Source of the DNA: Holdemanella hominis
Lineage (GTDB): Bacteria > Bacillota_I > Bacilli_A > Erysipelotrichales > Erysipelotrichaceae
Length of the DNA: 64,000 bases
Reading direction: 5' to 3'
NCBI RefSeq assembly: GCF_014306155.1
Contig: NZ_JACRWH010000002.1
Coordinates: 62,001 to 126,000 of the forward strand
The position numbers and the translations under genes were made by a program. The notes under the pieces were generated by a model. It did no database searches and was not told the origin of the DNA. It saw only the letters and a program-made list of their open reading frames with translations. Below, piece by piece: positions 43,612 through 53,475 of this stretch. The number at the start of each line of letters is the position of its first letter. The first letter of the stretch is position 1.

Positions 43612-44919
43612 TTATAAGATTTTTTCTAATTTATCTCTCAATAAGTAGATGTCCTTACTAGACATAAAGACGAAGGCTGCTGGAGCTAATTCTTTTAACT
43701 TTTCAGCTGAAGCATCATCTACATCTAATAAAATCGCATTAGGACAACGATCCATTAAATCTTGAATTGTGACTGTGATTGTTTCATCTTCTCTTACGGC
43801 ATTTTTAGGGAAATCCAGTAAACATACTTGATCCGCCGTATTTAAACTCTTCGCAAAGTCATCCAAGAAATATTGTAGACGTGAATAACGATCTGGTTTA
43901 TATAACGCTACGATTTTCTTTTTTGGATATTTTTTACGAACTGCATCAATCATTAGACGAATCGCTGTTGGATGGTGTGCATAGTCATCGACTAATACAC
44001 TATCCTTGACTTCATCAATCACAAATCGACGAGCGATTCCTTTGTAGTCTTGTAAGCCTTGTACAATGATATCGGCTGGCATACCTAACATATGGGCTAG
44101 CGCAAAACATCCTAAGGCATCCTGCATAAAGGCATCTCCCACTTCATTTAATTCAACGTGAGCTAGAATTTCACCATTATGCTTACAATCAAAATGCATA
44201 CCAAATGGGCCTTGTTCTATATGAATGGCTTGATAATCATTGCCATCCTTTAAACCATATGTAGTTACTGGCACATTGTAGTGTAGATTTTTAAGGTGTT
44301 CATCATCCCCAAAGATGACAATGCTTTTTTTGACTTGGTTTGCAAAACTTTGGAATGCCGATACATAATCATCCATATCTTTATAGTAGTCAATGTGATC
44401 CAATTCAATATTCGTGATGATCGCATAATCTGGATGATATGTCAAGAAATGTCTTTGAAATTCACAAGATTCTAATACAAAATGGTTGGCATGTTCTGGC
44501 ATATAGCCATGGCCATCTCCAATTAAGTATGCACATTCATCTTGTAAAGAAAGAACTTGGCCTAAAATACCTGTTGTTGTGGACTTACCATGCGTTCCCG
44601 CAACACAGATGGAACTGTATGACTCTAATAAAATACCTAAGTATTCATTATAATAATATGTTTTTACAGTTGGATTGTCCATCGCTGCTTTCACTTCCGG
44701 ATGCGTTTGATCAAAAGATAAACCAATGATCACTGTGTCATTGTCCTTGATGTTAGCAGAACTGAACGAATAGATTGGAATATGACGTGCTCTTAATCCA
44801 TCTTCTGTAAAGATATATTTATCGATATCACTACCTGTGACCTCTTTATGTTCATCATGTAAGATACATGCCAAGGCAGCCATACCTGTTCCTTTAATAC
44901 CAATAAAATGATAAGCCAT
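43612..44919 (-). CDS. murC: UDP-N-acetylmuramate-L-alanine ligase MurC
   Basis: A 435-aa Mur ligase. N-terminal Rossmann motif HFIGIKGTGMAALA, ATP loop AGTHGKSTTTG, and DDYAHHPTAI in the C-terminal domain. It adds L-Ala to UDP-MurNAc. The ATG at 44919 with GAAGGTGA is preferred over the GTG/ATG further upstream that overlaps the previous gene. Last gene of the pepV operon. Confidence 0.96.
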   Translation of the reverse strand: MAYHFIGIKGTGMAALACILHDEHKEVTGSDIDKYIFTEDGLRARHIPIYSFSSANIKDNDTVIIGLSFDQTHPEVKAAMDNPTVKTYYYNEYLGILLESYSSICVAGTHGKSTTTGILGQVLSLQDECAYLIGDGHGYMPEHANHFVLESCEFQRHFLTYHPDYAIITNIELDHIDYYKDMDDYVSAFQSFANQVKKSIVIFGDDEHLKNLHYNVPVTTYGLKDGNDYQAIHIEQGPFGMHFDCKHNGEILAHVELNEVGDAFMQDALGCFALAHMLGMPADIIVQGLQDYKGIARRFVIDEVKDSVLVDDYAHHPTAIRLMIDAVRKKYPKKKIVALYKPDRYSRLQYFLDDFAKSLNTADQVCLLDFPKNAVREDETITVTIQDLMDRCPNAILLDVDDASAEKLKELAPAAFVFMSSKDIYLLRDKLEKIL

Positions 44920-44920
44920 T

Positions 44921-45589
44921 TTATTCACCTTCTTTGTCAAATAACGATTCTTGTTTGTTGGTTTCCTTTTTTGGCTTCTCTAACATTTCAGAAAGATTCA
45001 TATTTTTCTTTGATTCTTCAAGCTTGTATTCAGGAATGGAATCCGCAGGCTGCATACTTGGTAAGTATGTTCCATACATTGGAGATAAGATCTTTGAGAA
45101 ATCTTCATCTTCTGGTTTGTTTAACGTAATCGCATCGTGCACTTTATCAAATTCTTTTTTAGAATCTTCCACATTTCCAAAGATTGGAGAAATGACTGGT
45201 TGATAATCTAAATCTTCGGCAACACGACGTACTTTTACGGATTTATGACGATCATATTTATACACTTTTTGTTTCGGTTTTGCTTCTTCTTGCGCAATCG
45301 AATCGACATCTAAGCCTTGGAAAATTGTTGTTTTCTTAGGCTTAGGTTGAATAATCGCCTTTTCAAAAATAGGAGAATTCATAAAGTTTTCAGGATCCGT
45401 TTCAATAGAGCTTTCTGCTTCCTTTAAAATTGGCTCTGGCTTTACAACTTCTTCTTCTTGAACTTGTGGCTCTGCAACAACAGGTTCAGGTGTTACTTCT
45501 TCTTGTTTCGCAGGTTCTTCTACGACTTCTTCTTCATCGTCTTCTTCAACATCTTCATTGAAGATCGCATGCATTAAATCCTTTAACAT
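44921..45589 (-). CDS. Acidic, disordered protein with repeated SP-[IM]-[FY] motifs
   Basis: A 222-aa protein of unknown function. A short N-terminal helix (MLKDLMHAIFNEDVEE) leads into a Glu/Val/Pro-rich disordered region. Three spaced copies of a short motif follow: NSPIFEK (about 93), ISPIFGN (about 152) and LSPMYGT (about 186). A basic stretch KYDRHKSVKVRRVAED precedes the second. No catalytic domain is visible. It sits between a thioredoxin-like gene and murC, the neighbourhood where Bacillus has sftA. It overlaps the trx gene by 7 nt and has the SD AGAAGGA. A scaffold or adaptor in envelope/division is inference. Confidence 0.8.
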   Translation of the reverse strand: MLKDLMHAIFNEDVEEDDEEEVVEEPAKQEEVTPEPVVAEPQVQEEEVVKPEPILKEAESSIETDPENFMNSPIFEKAIIQPKPKKTTIFQGLDVDSIAQEEAKPKQKVYKYDRHKSVKVRRVAEDLDYQPVISPIFGNVEDSKKEFDKVHDAITLNKPEDEDFSKILSPMYGTYLPSMQPADSIPEYKLEESKKNMNLSEMLEKPKKETNKQESLFDKEGE

Positions 45590-45921
45590 ATTTCCTTCTC
45601 ACTTTCTATTGTCTGATTCAGAAATGCTTCTATTTCTTCTTTTGTCTTGCGAAGTGTAGAAACAAATCTTGATATTTCTTTTCCATCCTTGAAACATATA
45701 AAGCTAGGAATACCCATCACTTCATATTCAATCGCAATATCCATACAATGATCACGATTTAAAGAATAGAACTGTAAATCACTAAATTGCTCTTCAATTT
45801 CAGGCAAGAAAGGTTTGATGTACATACAGTCTGGACACCAAAATGCCGTAAACATCATCACTTGAATGCCTGAATTTGTTAATGCGTTTAAAAATTCATC
45901 TTTATTACGAAGTTCAGTCAT
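45583..45921 (-). CDS. Thioredoxin-like protein, YtpP type
   Basis: A 112-aa thioredoxin fold with active site FWCPDCM (WCPDC rather than WCGPC) and the cis-Pro segment GIPSFICF. Its position in the pepV-trmB-trx-murC block matches Bacillus ytpP. The ATG at 45921 has SD TTGGAGAT. Confidence 0.9.
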   Translation of the reverse strand: MTELRNKDEFLNALTNSGIQVMMFTAFWCPDCMYIKPFLPEIEEQFSDLQFYSLNRDHCMDIAIEYEVMGIPSFICFKDGKEISRFVSTLRKTKEEIEAFLNQTIESEKEIC

Positions 45922-46555
45922 GTGCATATCTCCAAACACAACGATAAATTGGCTGACCTAAAGAAATGAATTTTTGTTCATATTCTGTAATCGCATCTTC
46001 ATCATGTTTTTCACGACGATAATCTACACTGATTTCAACCATCTTAAAACCAGCATTTTGAAATTCAATCAAGCTATACTCAAATAAAGCACTGTTATCG
46101 GTTTTCATTTGGATTTCACCATTGAAAGATAAAATACGCTTGTATTGATCTAAAAAAGTAGCGCTGGATAAACGTCTTTTCGCATAGCGCTTTTTAGGCC
46201 ATGGATCCGAGAAATTCAAATGGATCACATCCACTTCACGCGGACCAAACCATTCTCCAATGGAACTCGCATCTTCTTGAATCAGTTTCAAACGTTTCTT
46301 TTCTGTATCCTCATCGTATTTTTTTGCGGCAATACCTGCAGCACTCTCATTCTTTTCAATCGCAATAAATCCAGTGTCTGGATACATCTTAGCCATATCT
46401 AAAGAATAGTTTCCTTTACCACATCCAATTTCGATATGTAAAGTATCTGTATCCAATAGCTTTTTCCAGTTTCCTGCTTGTTTGGATGGTTCTTTTACTA
46501 AACAACTCGCAGTAGGCAAATAGTCTGTTGCCCACTTTACTTTACGCATTCTCAT
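45914..46555 (-). CDS. trmB: tRNA (guanine46-N7)-methyltransferase TrmB
   Basis: 213 aa. SAM motif HIEIGCGKGNYSLDMA, then VIHLNFSDPWPKKRYAKRRL, the TrmB signature. It starts MRMRKVKWATDYLP with the ATG directly after the pepV stop and no clear SD, so coupling is likely. Overlaps the thioredoxin-like gene by 8 nt. Confidence 0.95.
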   Translation of the reverse strand: MRMRKVKWATDYLPTASCLVKEPSKQAGNWKKLLDTDTLHIEIGCGKGNYSLDMAKMYPDTGFIAIEKNESAAGIAAKKYDEDTEKKRLKLIQEDASSIGEWFGPREVDVIHLNFSDPWPKKRYAKRRLSSATFLDQYKRILSFNGEIQMKTDNSALFEYSLIEFQNAGFKMVEISVDYRREKHDEDAITEYEQKFISLGQPIYRCVWRYAHD

Positions 46556-46556
46556 A

Positions 46557-47945
46557 TTAGCTACACAATGCCACGATCGCATCGGCATAAATACAGATAG
46601 CTTGTAATAAGTTATCTAATTTAATACCTTCATCGCGTTGGTGACATCCTCCTACAAAAGCATCGGTTTCTATCACTTCATTTGGAAGTTCTGGTCCATA
46701 AGATACAAAATTTTCAAATTTACGAGCATACGTTCCACCACCAATTGTGATTGGACAAGAGAAAGTATCGCCTGTGTATTTTTGGTAGACACTCATTAAA
46801 TCTTTCACTAAACGAGAATCTGGGTCTACGAATAATGGTGTTGAATCTCCACGATTTTCTGCTTTGATATTTGAAGTCAAGTTTGCACAAGTTGCATCAA
46901 ATTTTGACATGATTTCATCGGCATTTGTATCATTTGGATAACGAATATCAATTAAGATGTCTGTTTCATTGTTTTCCATATTGACAATACCCGTATTCAT
47001 TGTCAAGAAAGACATATATAAACCATCTTTTTCAATACCTACTGGTTTACCCATCCAGTCTTTTAGTAAGAAATATAAATCTTTTGAAAGTTGATCATTA
47101 TAGGCTTCACCAATAAAGTTCAACAATAAGACGGCGGCATTTACACCATTATATGGCATAGCTGCATGCGCAAATGCACCATCAATATGTAAAGTTACAC
47201 CATCTTCACTTCTTTTGATGGAACCCTTAACGCCTTGCGTAGCACAATAAAATTTAAATAAATCTTCTTGTTGATAACTCATGACATCCACTGTGACATC
47301 AGCTTTACCAATCACGATATTTGGACGGCTTCCCGCATGAAGTTTCTTGATGACAGTTGCATCACTACTTACTAAGCCAACATGTAAGCCACCTTTTTCA
47401 CCATAAATAACTGGAAAATTGGCATCTGGTACAAATCCCATTTGTGGAACTTCGGCATGATCAACATAGTAGTTCATACATTCCATACCTGATTCTTCAT
47501 CGCATCCCGTAATCAACATGACTCTTTTTTTCAAAGGAATGTTTAAGTCACGAATCATCTTTAATGCATAGTATCCAGCTAATGCAGGACCTTTATCATC
47601 CATAACACCACGTCCAAAGATGTAGCCATTTTCTAATGTTACTTTTAAAGGATCTTTTGTCCATCCTTCGCCTAGTGGCACAATGTCCAAGTGTCCTAAA
47701 ACACCAAATGTTTCTTCTCCTTGACCATATTCAACAACACCTGCATATCCATCAATGTCTTTGGTTTCAAAGCCATCGCGCTTAGCCATATCTAACATGG
47801 CATCCAATACGTCACGACAGTTTTTTCCAAAAGGAGCATTTTCAGCTTTCGTTGATTCATCACGAACACTTTCATATGATACAAGTGTATTTAAGTCTTT
47901 TAAGAAATCGTCTTTATATTTAAGTACTTCTGTATTAAAATCCAT
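46557..47945 (-). CDS. pepV: Dipeptidase PepV (M20 family)
   Basis: 462 aa. Metal-binding motifs are VLGHLDIVPLGEGW, GRGVMDDKGPALAGYYAL, TGCDEESGME and a late GGTYARKF...HQRDEG. It hydrolyses dipeptides in the cytoplasm. First gene of its operon; SD AGAGGTGA. An extended -10 TGgTAAAAT lies just after the pnp terminator. Confidence 0.94.
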   Translation of the reverse strand: MDFNTEVLKYKDDFLKDLNTLVSYESVRDESTKAENAPFGKNCRDVLDAMLDMAKRDGFETKDIDGYAGVVEYGQGEETFGVLGHLDIVPLGEGWTKDPLKVTLENGYIFGRGVMDDKGPALAGYYALKMIRDLNIPLKKRVMLITGCDEESGMECMNYYVDHAEVPQMGFVPDANFPVIYGEKGGLHVGLVSSDATVIKKLHAGSRPNIVIGKADVTVDVMSYQQEDLFKFYCATQGVKGSIKRSEDGVTLHIDGAFAHAAMPYNGVNAAVLLLNFIGEAYNDQLSKDLYFLLKDWMGKPVGIEKDGLYMSFLTMNTGIVNMENNETDILIDIRYPNDTNADEIMSKFDATCANLTSNIKAENRGDSTPLFVDPDSRLVKDLMSVYQKYTGDTFSCPITIGGGTYARKFENFVSYGPELPNEVIETDAFVGGCHQRDEGIKLDNLLQAICIYADAIVALCS

Positions 47946-47991
47946 AATTTTCACCTCTACCCAACTATTTTACCACATAGTCAAGAAAAAA

Positions 47992-48012
47992 GAACTCGTT
48001 TTTAACGAGTTC
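47992..48012 (-). terminator. Terminator after pnp
   Basis: A perfect 9-bp stem GAACTCGTT / AACGAGTTC and T6 run on the minus strand. Confidence 0.92.
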
Positions 48013-48019
48013 CTAACTT

Positions 48020-50161
48020 TTACGCTTCTGTTTTTTCTTCTTCTGTTTTAGGTTTTGGAAGTAAAGCTTTTGCACTTACATTGATACGACCCTTATTGTC
48101 GATTTCTGTAACCTTAACATCGATGATATCGCCAAGTTTTAACACGTCTTCTACTTTATCTACACGGTGGTGAGAAATCTTAGAAATGTGTAATAAACCA
48201 TCTGTATTACCAAACAAGTTCACGAAAGCACCGAATTTTTCAAGACGAACAACTTTAGCTGCATATACATCTCCAACTTTGGCAACACGTACGATGTCAC
48301 TAATCATTTGTTTCGCCTTTTCGATTGTATCGTAATCATTGTGATAGATGACTACTTTTCCATCATCATCAATATCAATTTTTACATTGTCACATTGTGC
48401 AATGATTTCGTTGATCATTTTTCCACCAGGTCCGATTACATCTTTAATCTTATCTGGATCAATGTTCATCATCGCAATCTTAGGTGCATATGGACTCAAT
48501 TGTTCTCTTGGACTTGAGATACATGCCAACATGTTATCTAAGATTTCTAAACGTGCCTTGTGAGCTTGTGCCAATGCTTCTTCGAAGATATTTTTAGTAA
48601 TACCTGTTACTTTGATATCCATCTGTAAAGCTGTGATACCATTTTTCGTTCCGGCAACCTTAAAGTCCATATCTCCAAAGTGATCTTCCATACCTTGGAT
48701 ATCTGTTAAAACAGTATATTTACCTGAATTATCATCCATGATCAATCCCATCGCAATTCCCGCAACAGGTGCTTTGATTGGAACACCAGCAGTCATTAAA
48801 GACATTGTTCCTGCACAAATACTTGCCTGAGAACTAGATCCGTTACTTTCCATAACATCCGCTACTGTACGAATTGTATATGGGAATTCATCTACACTTG
48901 GTAACACTTGAGCTAAAGCTCTTTCACCTAAGGCACCATGGCCAATTTCACGACGTCCTGGATTTCCCATACGTCCAGTTTCACCAACACAATATGGTGG
49001 GAAGTTATAGTGGTGCATGAAACGTTTTGAATCGACAACAGTTAAGTCATCGATAATCTGGTTGTCATTTAATGCACCCAATGTAGTTGTAGATAATACC
49101 TGTGTTTCTCCACGAGTAAATAAAGCCGAACCATGAACACGAGGAAGTAAATCCACTTGTGAGTTCAATGGACGGATTTCATCGATTTGACGGCCATCTG
49201 GACGTACTTTGTCTTCAATGATCAAACGACGTACTTCGTCTGCTTCAATACCACGACAGATTTCACGAGCTTGTTTCACCGCATTGTTTTGATCTTTTTC
49301 AGATTCATATTCTTTGTTTGCGATCATTTGGGCTGCTTCATCTGTTAAATCATCAATTTTTCCGTAACGCTCTAATTTTTCTTTAATCGATACAGCTGCA
49401 CGAATTTGTGCTTCAAAGTTTGCACGAACTTCACTATTGATTGTTTCATCTACAGCATACAATTCAATTTCACGTTTTTCTTTACCACAAGCGACTACGA
49501 TTTCTTCTTGGAATGCACATAATTTTTTGATTTGTTCATGTCCAAACATCAATGCCGCAAGCATATCTTCTTCGCTAACTTCTTTAGCACCAGCTTCAAC
49601 CATGTTTAAAGCTTGTGCAGTACCCGCAACAGTTAAATCGATATCACTTTCTTCCATTTGAGCCACTGTAGGGTTGGCAACCAATTCTCCATTGATACGT
49701 CCAACTTTAACACCTGCGATTGGTCCATTGAATGGAATATCTGAAATACATAATGCCAATGAAGCACCAAACATAGCTGCCATTTCAGGACTTGCATCTT
49801 GATCTACACTTAATACCGTGTTGACAACCTGTACTTCATTACGGAATCCTTCCGCAAATAAAGGGCGGATTGGACGGTCGATCATACGCGCTGTTAATGT
49901 CGCATGTTCGCTTGGTCTTCCTTCACGACGTAAAAATCCTCCTGGAATTTTTCCAACAGAATATAATTTTTCTTCAAAACTTACTGTCAAAGGGAAAAAG
50001 TCAATCCCTTCTTTTGCCTGGTTTGATGCACATGCAGTTGATAAAGTCACCGTATCTCCATAACGGATAATAACGGCTCCATCAGCCTGTTTTGCGATTT
50101 CACCAGTTTCTACTGTGATCCCCCGACCACAAAAATCTAAATGAAACTCTTGTTTCGCCAT
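48020..50161 (-). CDS. pnp: Polyribonucleotide nucleotidyltransferase (PNPase)
   Basis: 713 aa. Two RNase PH domains (GGFLRREGRPSEHATL; GETGRMGNPGRREIGHGALG), a KH domain (IGPGGKMINEIIAQCD) and a C-terminal S1 domain (GDVYAAKVVRLEKFGAFVNL). A 3'-5' phosphorolytic RNase. Follows rpsO, as in many bacteria. SD GAGGTGA. Confidence 0.97.
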   Translation of the reverse strand: MAKQEFHLDFCGRGITVETGEIAKQADGAVIIRYGDTVTLSTACASNQAKEGIDFFPLTVSFEEKLYSVGKIPGGFLRREGRPSEHATLTARMIDRPIRPLFAEGFRNEVQVVNTVLSVDQDASPEMAAMFGASLALCISDIPFNGPIAGVKVGRINGELVANPTVAQMEESDIDLTVAGTAQALNMVEAGAKEVSEEDMLAALMFGHEQIKKLCAFQEEIVVACGKEKREIELYAVDETINSEVRANFEAQIRAAVSIKEKLERYGKIDDLTDEAAQMIANKEYESEKDQNNAVKQAREICRGIEADEVRRLIIEDKVRPDGRQIDEIRPLNSQVDLLPRVHGSALFTRGETQVLSTTTLGALNDNQIIDDLTVVDSKRFMHHYNFPPYCVGETGRMGNPGRREIGHGALGERALAQVLPSVDEFPYTIRTVADVMESNGSSSQASICAGTMSLMTAGVPIKAPVAGIAMGLIMDDNSGKYTVLTDIQGMEDHFGDMDFKVAGTKNGITALQMDIKVTGITKNIFEEALAQAHKARLEILDNMLACISSPREQLSPYAPKIAMMNIDPDKIKDVIGPGGKMINEIIAQCDNVKIDIDDDGKVVIYHNDYDTIEKAKQMISDIVRVAKVGDVYAAKVVRLEKFGAFVNLFGNTDGLLHISKISHHRVDKVEDVLKLGDIIDVKVTEIDNKGRINVSAKALLPKPKTEEEKTEA

Positions 50162-50213
50162 TTTTTCACCTCAATCATACTTTTATATTCTATCAAATAA
50201 ATGCATAAAAAAA

Positions 50214-50234
50214 AAGTAATCTTTTCGATTACTT
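50214..50234 (-). terminator. Terminator after rpsO
   Basis: Stem AAGTAATC / GATTACTT with TTTTC loop, T9 run on the minus strand; overlaps the rpsO stop. Confidence 0.92.
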
Positions 50235-50495
50235 TCTTAAACCTAATTTAGCGATCAATGCTTTGTAACGGTCTAAATCTTTACCCTTCAAGTAAGCTAA
50301 CAATTTTTTACGACGACCAACTTTTTTCATCAATCCACGTTGTGAGTGGTAATCGTGTTTGTGTTCTTTGAAGTGTTCAGTTAAACGGTTGATTTCTTCA
50401 GTCAATACAGCGATTTGAACTTCAGGAGAACCTGTGTCACCTTCGTGTACTGCATACTCTTGCATAATTGCTTGTTTTTCAGATTTTAATAACAT
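50229..50495 (-). CDS. rpsO: Ribosomal protein uS15
   Basis: 88 aa, with EYAVHEGDTGSPEVQIAVLT and LKEHKHDYHSQRGL-type S15 motifs. Binds 16S rRNA early in 30S assembly. SD GGAGGAAG. Confidence 0.97.
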   Translation of the reverse strand: MLLKSEKQAIMQEYAVHEGDTGSPEVQIAVLTEEINRLTEHFKEHKHDYHSQRGLMKKVGRRKKLLAYLKGKDLDRYKALIAKLGLRK

Positions 50496-50499
50496 TTTT

Positions 50500-50583
50500 C
50501 TTCCTCCATGTATATTAGTCCTTTTCTACCGAGCGAAAGGTTGGAAGTTTCCAGACTCTCAGTACAAAAGCTATTAAATGATA
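50500..50583 (-). promoter_or_regulatory. Structured rpsO leader, possible S15 autoregulatory RNA
   Basis: The 88-nt leader contains two candidate helices: TGGAA-AC-TTCCA, and CCTTTCGCTCGGTAGAAAAGG closed by CCTTT/AAAGG. A purine-rich SD follows. S15 is known to bind its own mRNA leader in several phyla. No direct match to a named leader class is claimed. A TAGAAT -10 candidate lies at 50591-50586. Confidence 0.4.
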
Positions 50584-51663
50584 TCATTCTATCATCATAA
50601 AATCAACTAGAATCGTATTTAATATTTCAAGTCCAGCATCATTTAAATAGATACATTCCCCTTCGAAACAAAAATACTCATGATACGTATCTAATACAGT
50701 GGCATAATGATTTTTAAAATCATTCTGATATTTCAAATTCCATTCTCTTATATTCAATCCAAACTTTGTACGCAATGCCATCATGATCGCATCCATACCT
50801 CGTTCAGATAGTGGTTCAGGAATATATGTAGAACAAGGACCCTTCAAACAATACTGCTTTAAACTTGTCGTATTATCATAACGAATGCCATCAATTCTTC
50901 CACTTGCGCCACAGCCAAAGCCATAGAAGTCTTTATCTTGCCAATAGGCTAAATTGTGTTTGGAATAATAGCCTGGCTTACAAAAGCTAGAAATCTCATA
51001 ATGAATATACCCAGCTGCTTCAAGTGTTTTCGTAATGTATTCAAACATATCCGCTTCAAGATCTGGATCGCAAGGCTCTACACCTGTCTTTCCAAATATT
51101 GAATTTTCTTCGATCTGTAAAGAATAGATGGATAAGTGTGGTATATCTAAACTTAAAAATGTAAAAATATCTCTTTTCACATCTTCCATTGTTTGATTGG
51201 GAAGTCCAAAAATTAAATCAATGGAGAAATTATGAATACCACTTTCTTGAATCCATCGAATCACATTCTTAGCCTGATTGGATGTATGTCTTCTTCGACA
51301 GACTTTCAATAGATCATCATTAAAGCTTTGTACACCCAAACTAATACGGTTGACTCCCAAAGAAACATAAGATGCTAGTTTTTCTTCATCTAAGGATTCG
51401 GGATTGCATTCTACAGTAAATTCATCAATACTTGATGGAAAGCCATTTCTTATCGATGCAAAATCATCCAAACTCAATACACTTGGTGTGCCTCCACCAA
51501 AATAAAGAGTATGAAGATTTGAAATCTTATACTCTTGAATTTCTTGTATTAACTTTTCTTTCCAACTTGAAAAGAATTGTTCATTTTTTTGAATACGGAC
51601 AAAATCACAATACGCACATATCGAATCACAGAACGGAATATGTACATAGGCTGATGGTACCAT
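50584..51663 (-). CDS. hemW: Heme chaperone/radical SAM protein HemW
   Basis: 359 aa. Iron-sulfur motif HIPFCDSICAYCDF (CxxxCxYC), then YFGGGTPSVL and LDLIFGLPNQT-type motifs. The HemN_C domain ends the protein. HemW proteins bind heme and are often misannotated as coproporphyrinogen oxidase. The start overlaps the lepA stop (TAATG). Confidence 0.92.
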   Translation of the reverse strand: MVPSAYVHIPFCDSICAYCDFVRIQKNEQFFSSWKEKLIQEIQEYKISNLHTLYFGGGTPSVLSLDDFASIRNGFPSSIDEFTVECNPESLDEEKLASYVSLGVNRISLGVQSFNDDLLKVCRRRHTSNQAKNVIRWIQESGIHNFSIDLIFGLPNQTMEDVKRDIFTFLSLDIPHLSIYSLQIEENSIFGKTGVEPCDPDLEADMFEYITKTLEAAGYIHYEISSFCKPGYYSKHNLAYWQDKDFYGFGCGASGRIDGIRYDNTTSLKQYCLKGPCSTYIPEPLSERGMDAIMMALRTKFGLNIREWNLKYQNDFKNHYATVLDTYHEYFCFEGECIYLNDAGLEILNTILVDFMMIE

Positions 51664-53465
51664 TAGTCGTCATCCATACTTAAAACGGCCATGAAGGCTT
51701 CTTGAGGAATCTCTACCGATCCAACCATCTTCATACGTTTCTTTCCTTCTTTTTGTTTCTCTAACAATTTCTTTTTACGCGAGATATCTCCGCCATAACA
51801 TTTTGCCAATACGTTTTTACGCAATGCCTTAATGTTTGTACGTGCAATGATCTTTCCACCAATGGCTGCCTGCACAGGAATTTCAAATTGCTGCTTAGGA
51901 ATCAAGTCTTTTAATTTTACGGCCATCGCATTACCGCGGTTGTACGCAAAATCTCTAAAGACAATCGTAGATAGGGCATCGACGATCTGTCCATTTAATA
52001 AAATATCCATCTTTACTAGACTGCTTGTACGGTATCCACTAAATTCATAGTCAAAACTAGCATATCCTTTTGTACAAGATTTCATCTTATCAAAGAAATC
52101 ATAAATAATTTCACTTAATGGCATTTGGTAAACCATCATCATACGAACATCATCTAAAACTTGAAGGTCTACATATTCACCACGTTTTTTCTGACAAAGA
52201 TCCATCATCGGACCCACAAATTCTTTTGGCACCATGATGTCACACTTCACATATGGTTCCTCAATATGATCCACTTTTTGAGGTTCTGGTAAAGCCGATG
52301 GGTTATCAACTTCTTCCATAGTACCATCTGTTTTATAGACATGATAAATTACGGAAGGACTTGTTGCGATCAAACTAAGATTGTATTCACGCTCTAAACG
52401 TTCTTCAACTACGTCCATATGTAATAAGCCTAAGAATCCGCATCGGAATCCAAACCCTAAAGCTTGTGATGTTTCCGGTTCATAGTGTAGAGCCGCATCG
52501 TTTAATTTTAATTTGGACAATGCTTCTTTTAAGTCGTCATAACGCGCATTGTCTACAGGATACAAACCACAATATACCATTGGATGCATTTCACGATATC
52601 CAGATAGTGGCTCACTTGCAGGATTGGATGCAACTGTAATCGTATCACCGACACGAACATCTTCAATGTTTTTAATGGCTGCACTGACCCATCCTACATC
52701 TCCACAGTTCAACTGGTCTTCCACAACTTCTTTTGGTGTACGAACACCCACTTCTGTGACTTCATATTCAGCGCCGGTTGCCATAAAGCGAATCTTATCT
52801 TTTGGTTTGATTGTTCCATTCTTTACCGATACAAACGCAATGATTCCACGATAGGAATCATAGAAAGAGTCAAAGACTAAAGCTTGTGTTGGTGCTTCTT
52901 TATCCCCTTTTGGACTTGGTAATTTATGCACGATTTCTTCTAGCACTTTATCCACATTCAATCCCGATTTAGCACTGATTTCAACCGCTTCACTACAATC
53001 TAATCCAATCAAGTCTTCAATTTCTTTTTTTACAACTTCCGGTTGGGCACTAGGAAGATCCACCTTATTTAATACAGGCAAGATTTCCAAGTCGTTTTCT
53101 AATGCCAAATATACATTAGCTAAAGTCTGTGCTTGTACGCCTTGAGCTGCATCGACAACTAAGATAGCCCCATCACAAGCCGCTAAAGAGCGAGACACTT
53201 CATATGTAAAGTCGACATGGCCTGGTGTATCAATAAGATGGAACAAATAGTCTTGTCCATTTTTGGCATGATATACAAGCTGTACGGCATTTAATTTAAT
53301 GGTGATACCACGCTCTCTTTCTAGATCCATTGAATCTAGAATCTGATCTTTCATTTCACGCTTTTCTACCGTATCTGTAAGTTCTAAGATACGATCGGCT
53401 AACGTACTTTTTCCGTGGTCAATATGTGCAATGATGCAAAAATTTCGAACATTCTTTTGATCCAT
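51663..53465 (-). CDS. lepA: Elongation factor 4 (LepA)
   Basis: A 600-aa translational GTPase. G1 is AHIDHGKSTLADR, G3 DTPGHVDF and G4 NKVD. The LepA-specific C-terminal domain has RDFAYNRGNAMAVKLKDLIP. It acts in translation initiation/back-translocation. SD AGGGGG. Confidence 0.97.
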   Translation of the reverse strand: MDQKNVRNFCIIAHIDHGKSTLADRILELTDTVEKREMKDQILDSMDLERERGITIKLNAVQLVYHAKNGQDYLFHLIDTPGHVDFTYEVSRSLAACDGAILVVDAAQGVQAQTLANVYLALENDLEILPVLNKVDLPSAQPEVVKKEIEDLIGLDCSEAVEISAKSGLNVDKVLEEIVHKLPSPKGDKEAPTQALVFDSFYDSYRGIIAFVSVKNGTIKPKDKIRFMATGAEYEVTEVGVRTPKEVVEDQLNCGDVGWVSAAIKNIEDVRVGDTITVASNPASEPLSGYREMHPMVYCGLYPVDNARYDDLKEALSKLKLNDAALHYEPETSQALGFGFRCGFLGLLHMDVVEERLEREYNLSLIATSPSVIYHVYKTDGTMEEVDNPSALPEPQKVDHIEEPYVKCDIMVPKEFVGPMMDLCQKKRGEYVDLQVLDDVRMMMVYQMPLSEIIYDFFDKMKSCTKGYASFDYEFSGYRTSSLVKMDILLNGQIVDALSTIVFRDFAYNRGNAMAVKLKDLIPKQQFEIPVQAAIGGKIIARTNIKALRKNVLAKCYGGDISRKKKLLEKQKEGKKRMKMVGSVEIPQEAFMAVLSMDDD

Positions 53466-53475
53466 AGATTTCCCC

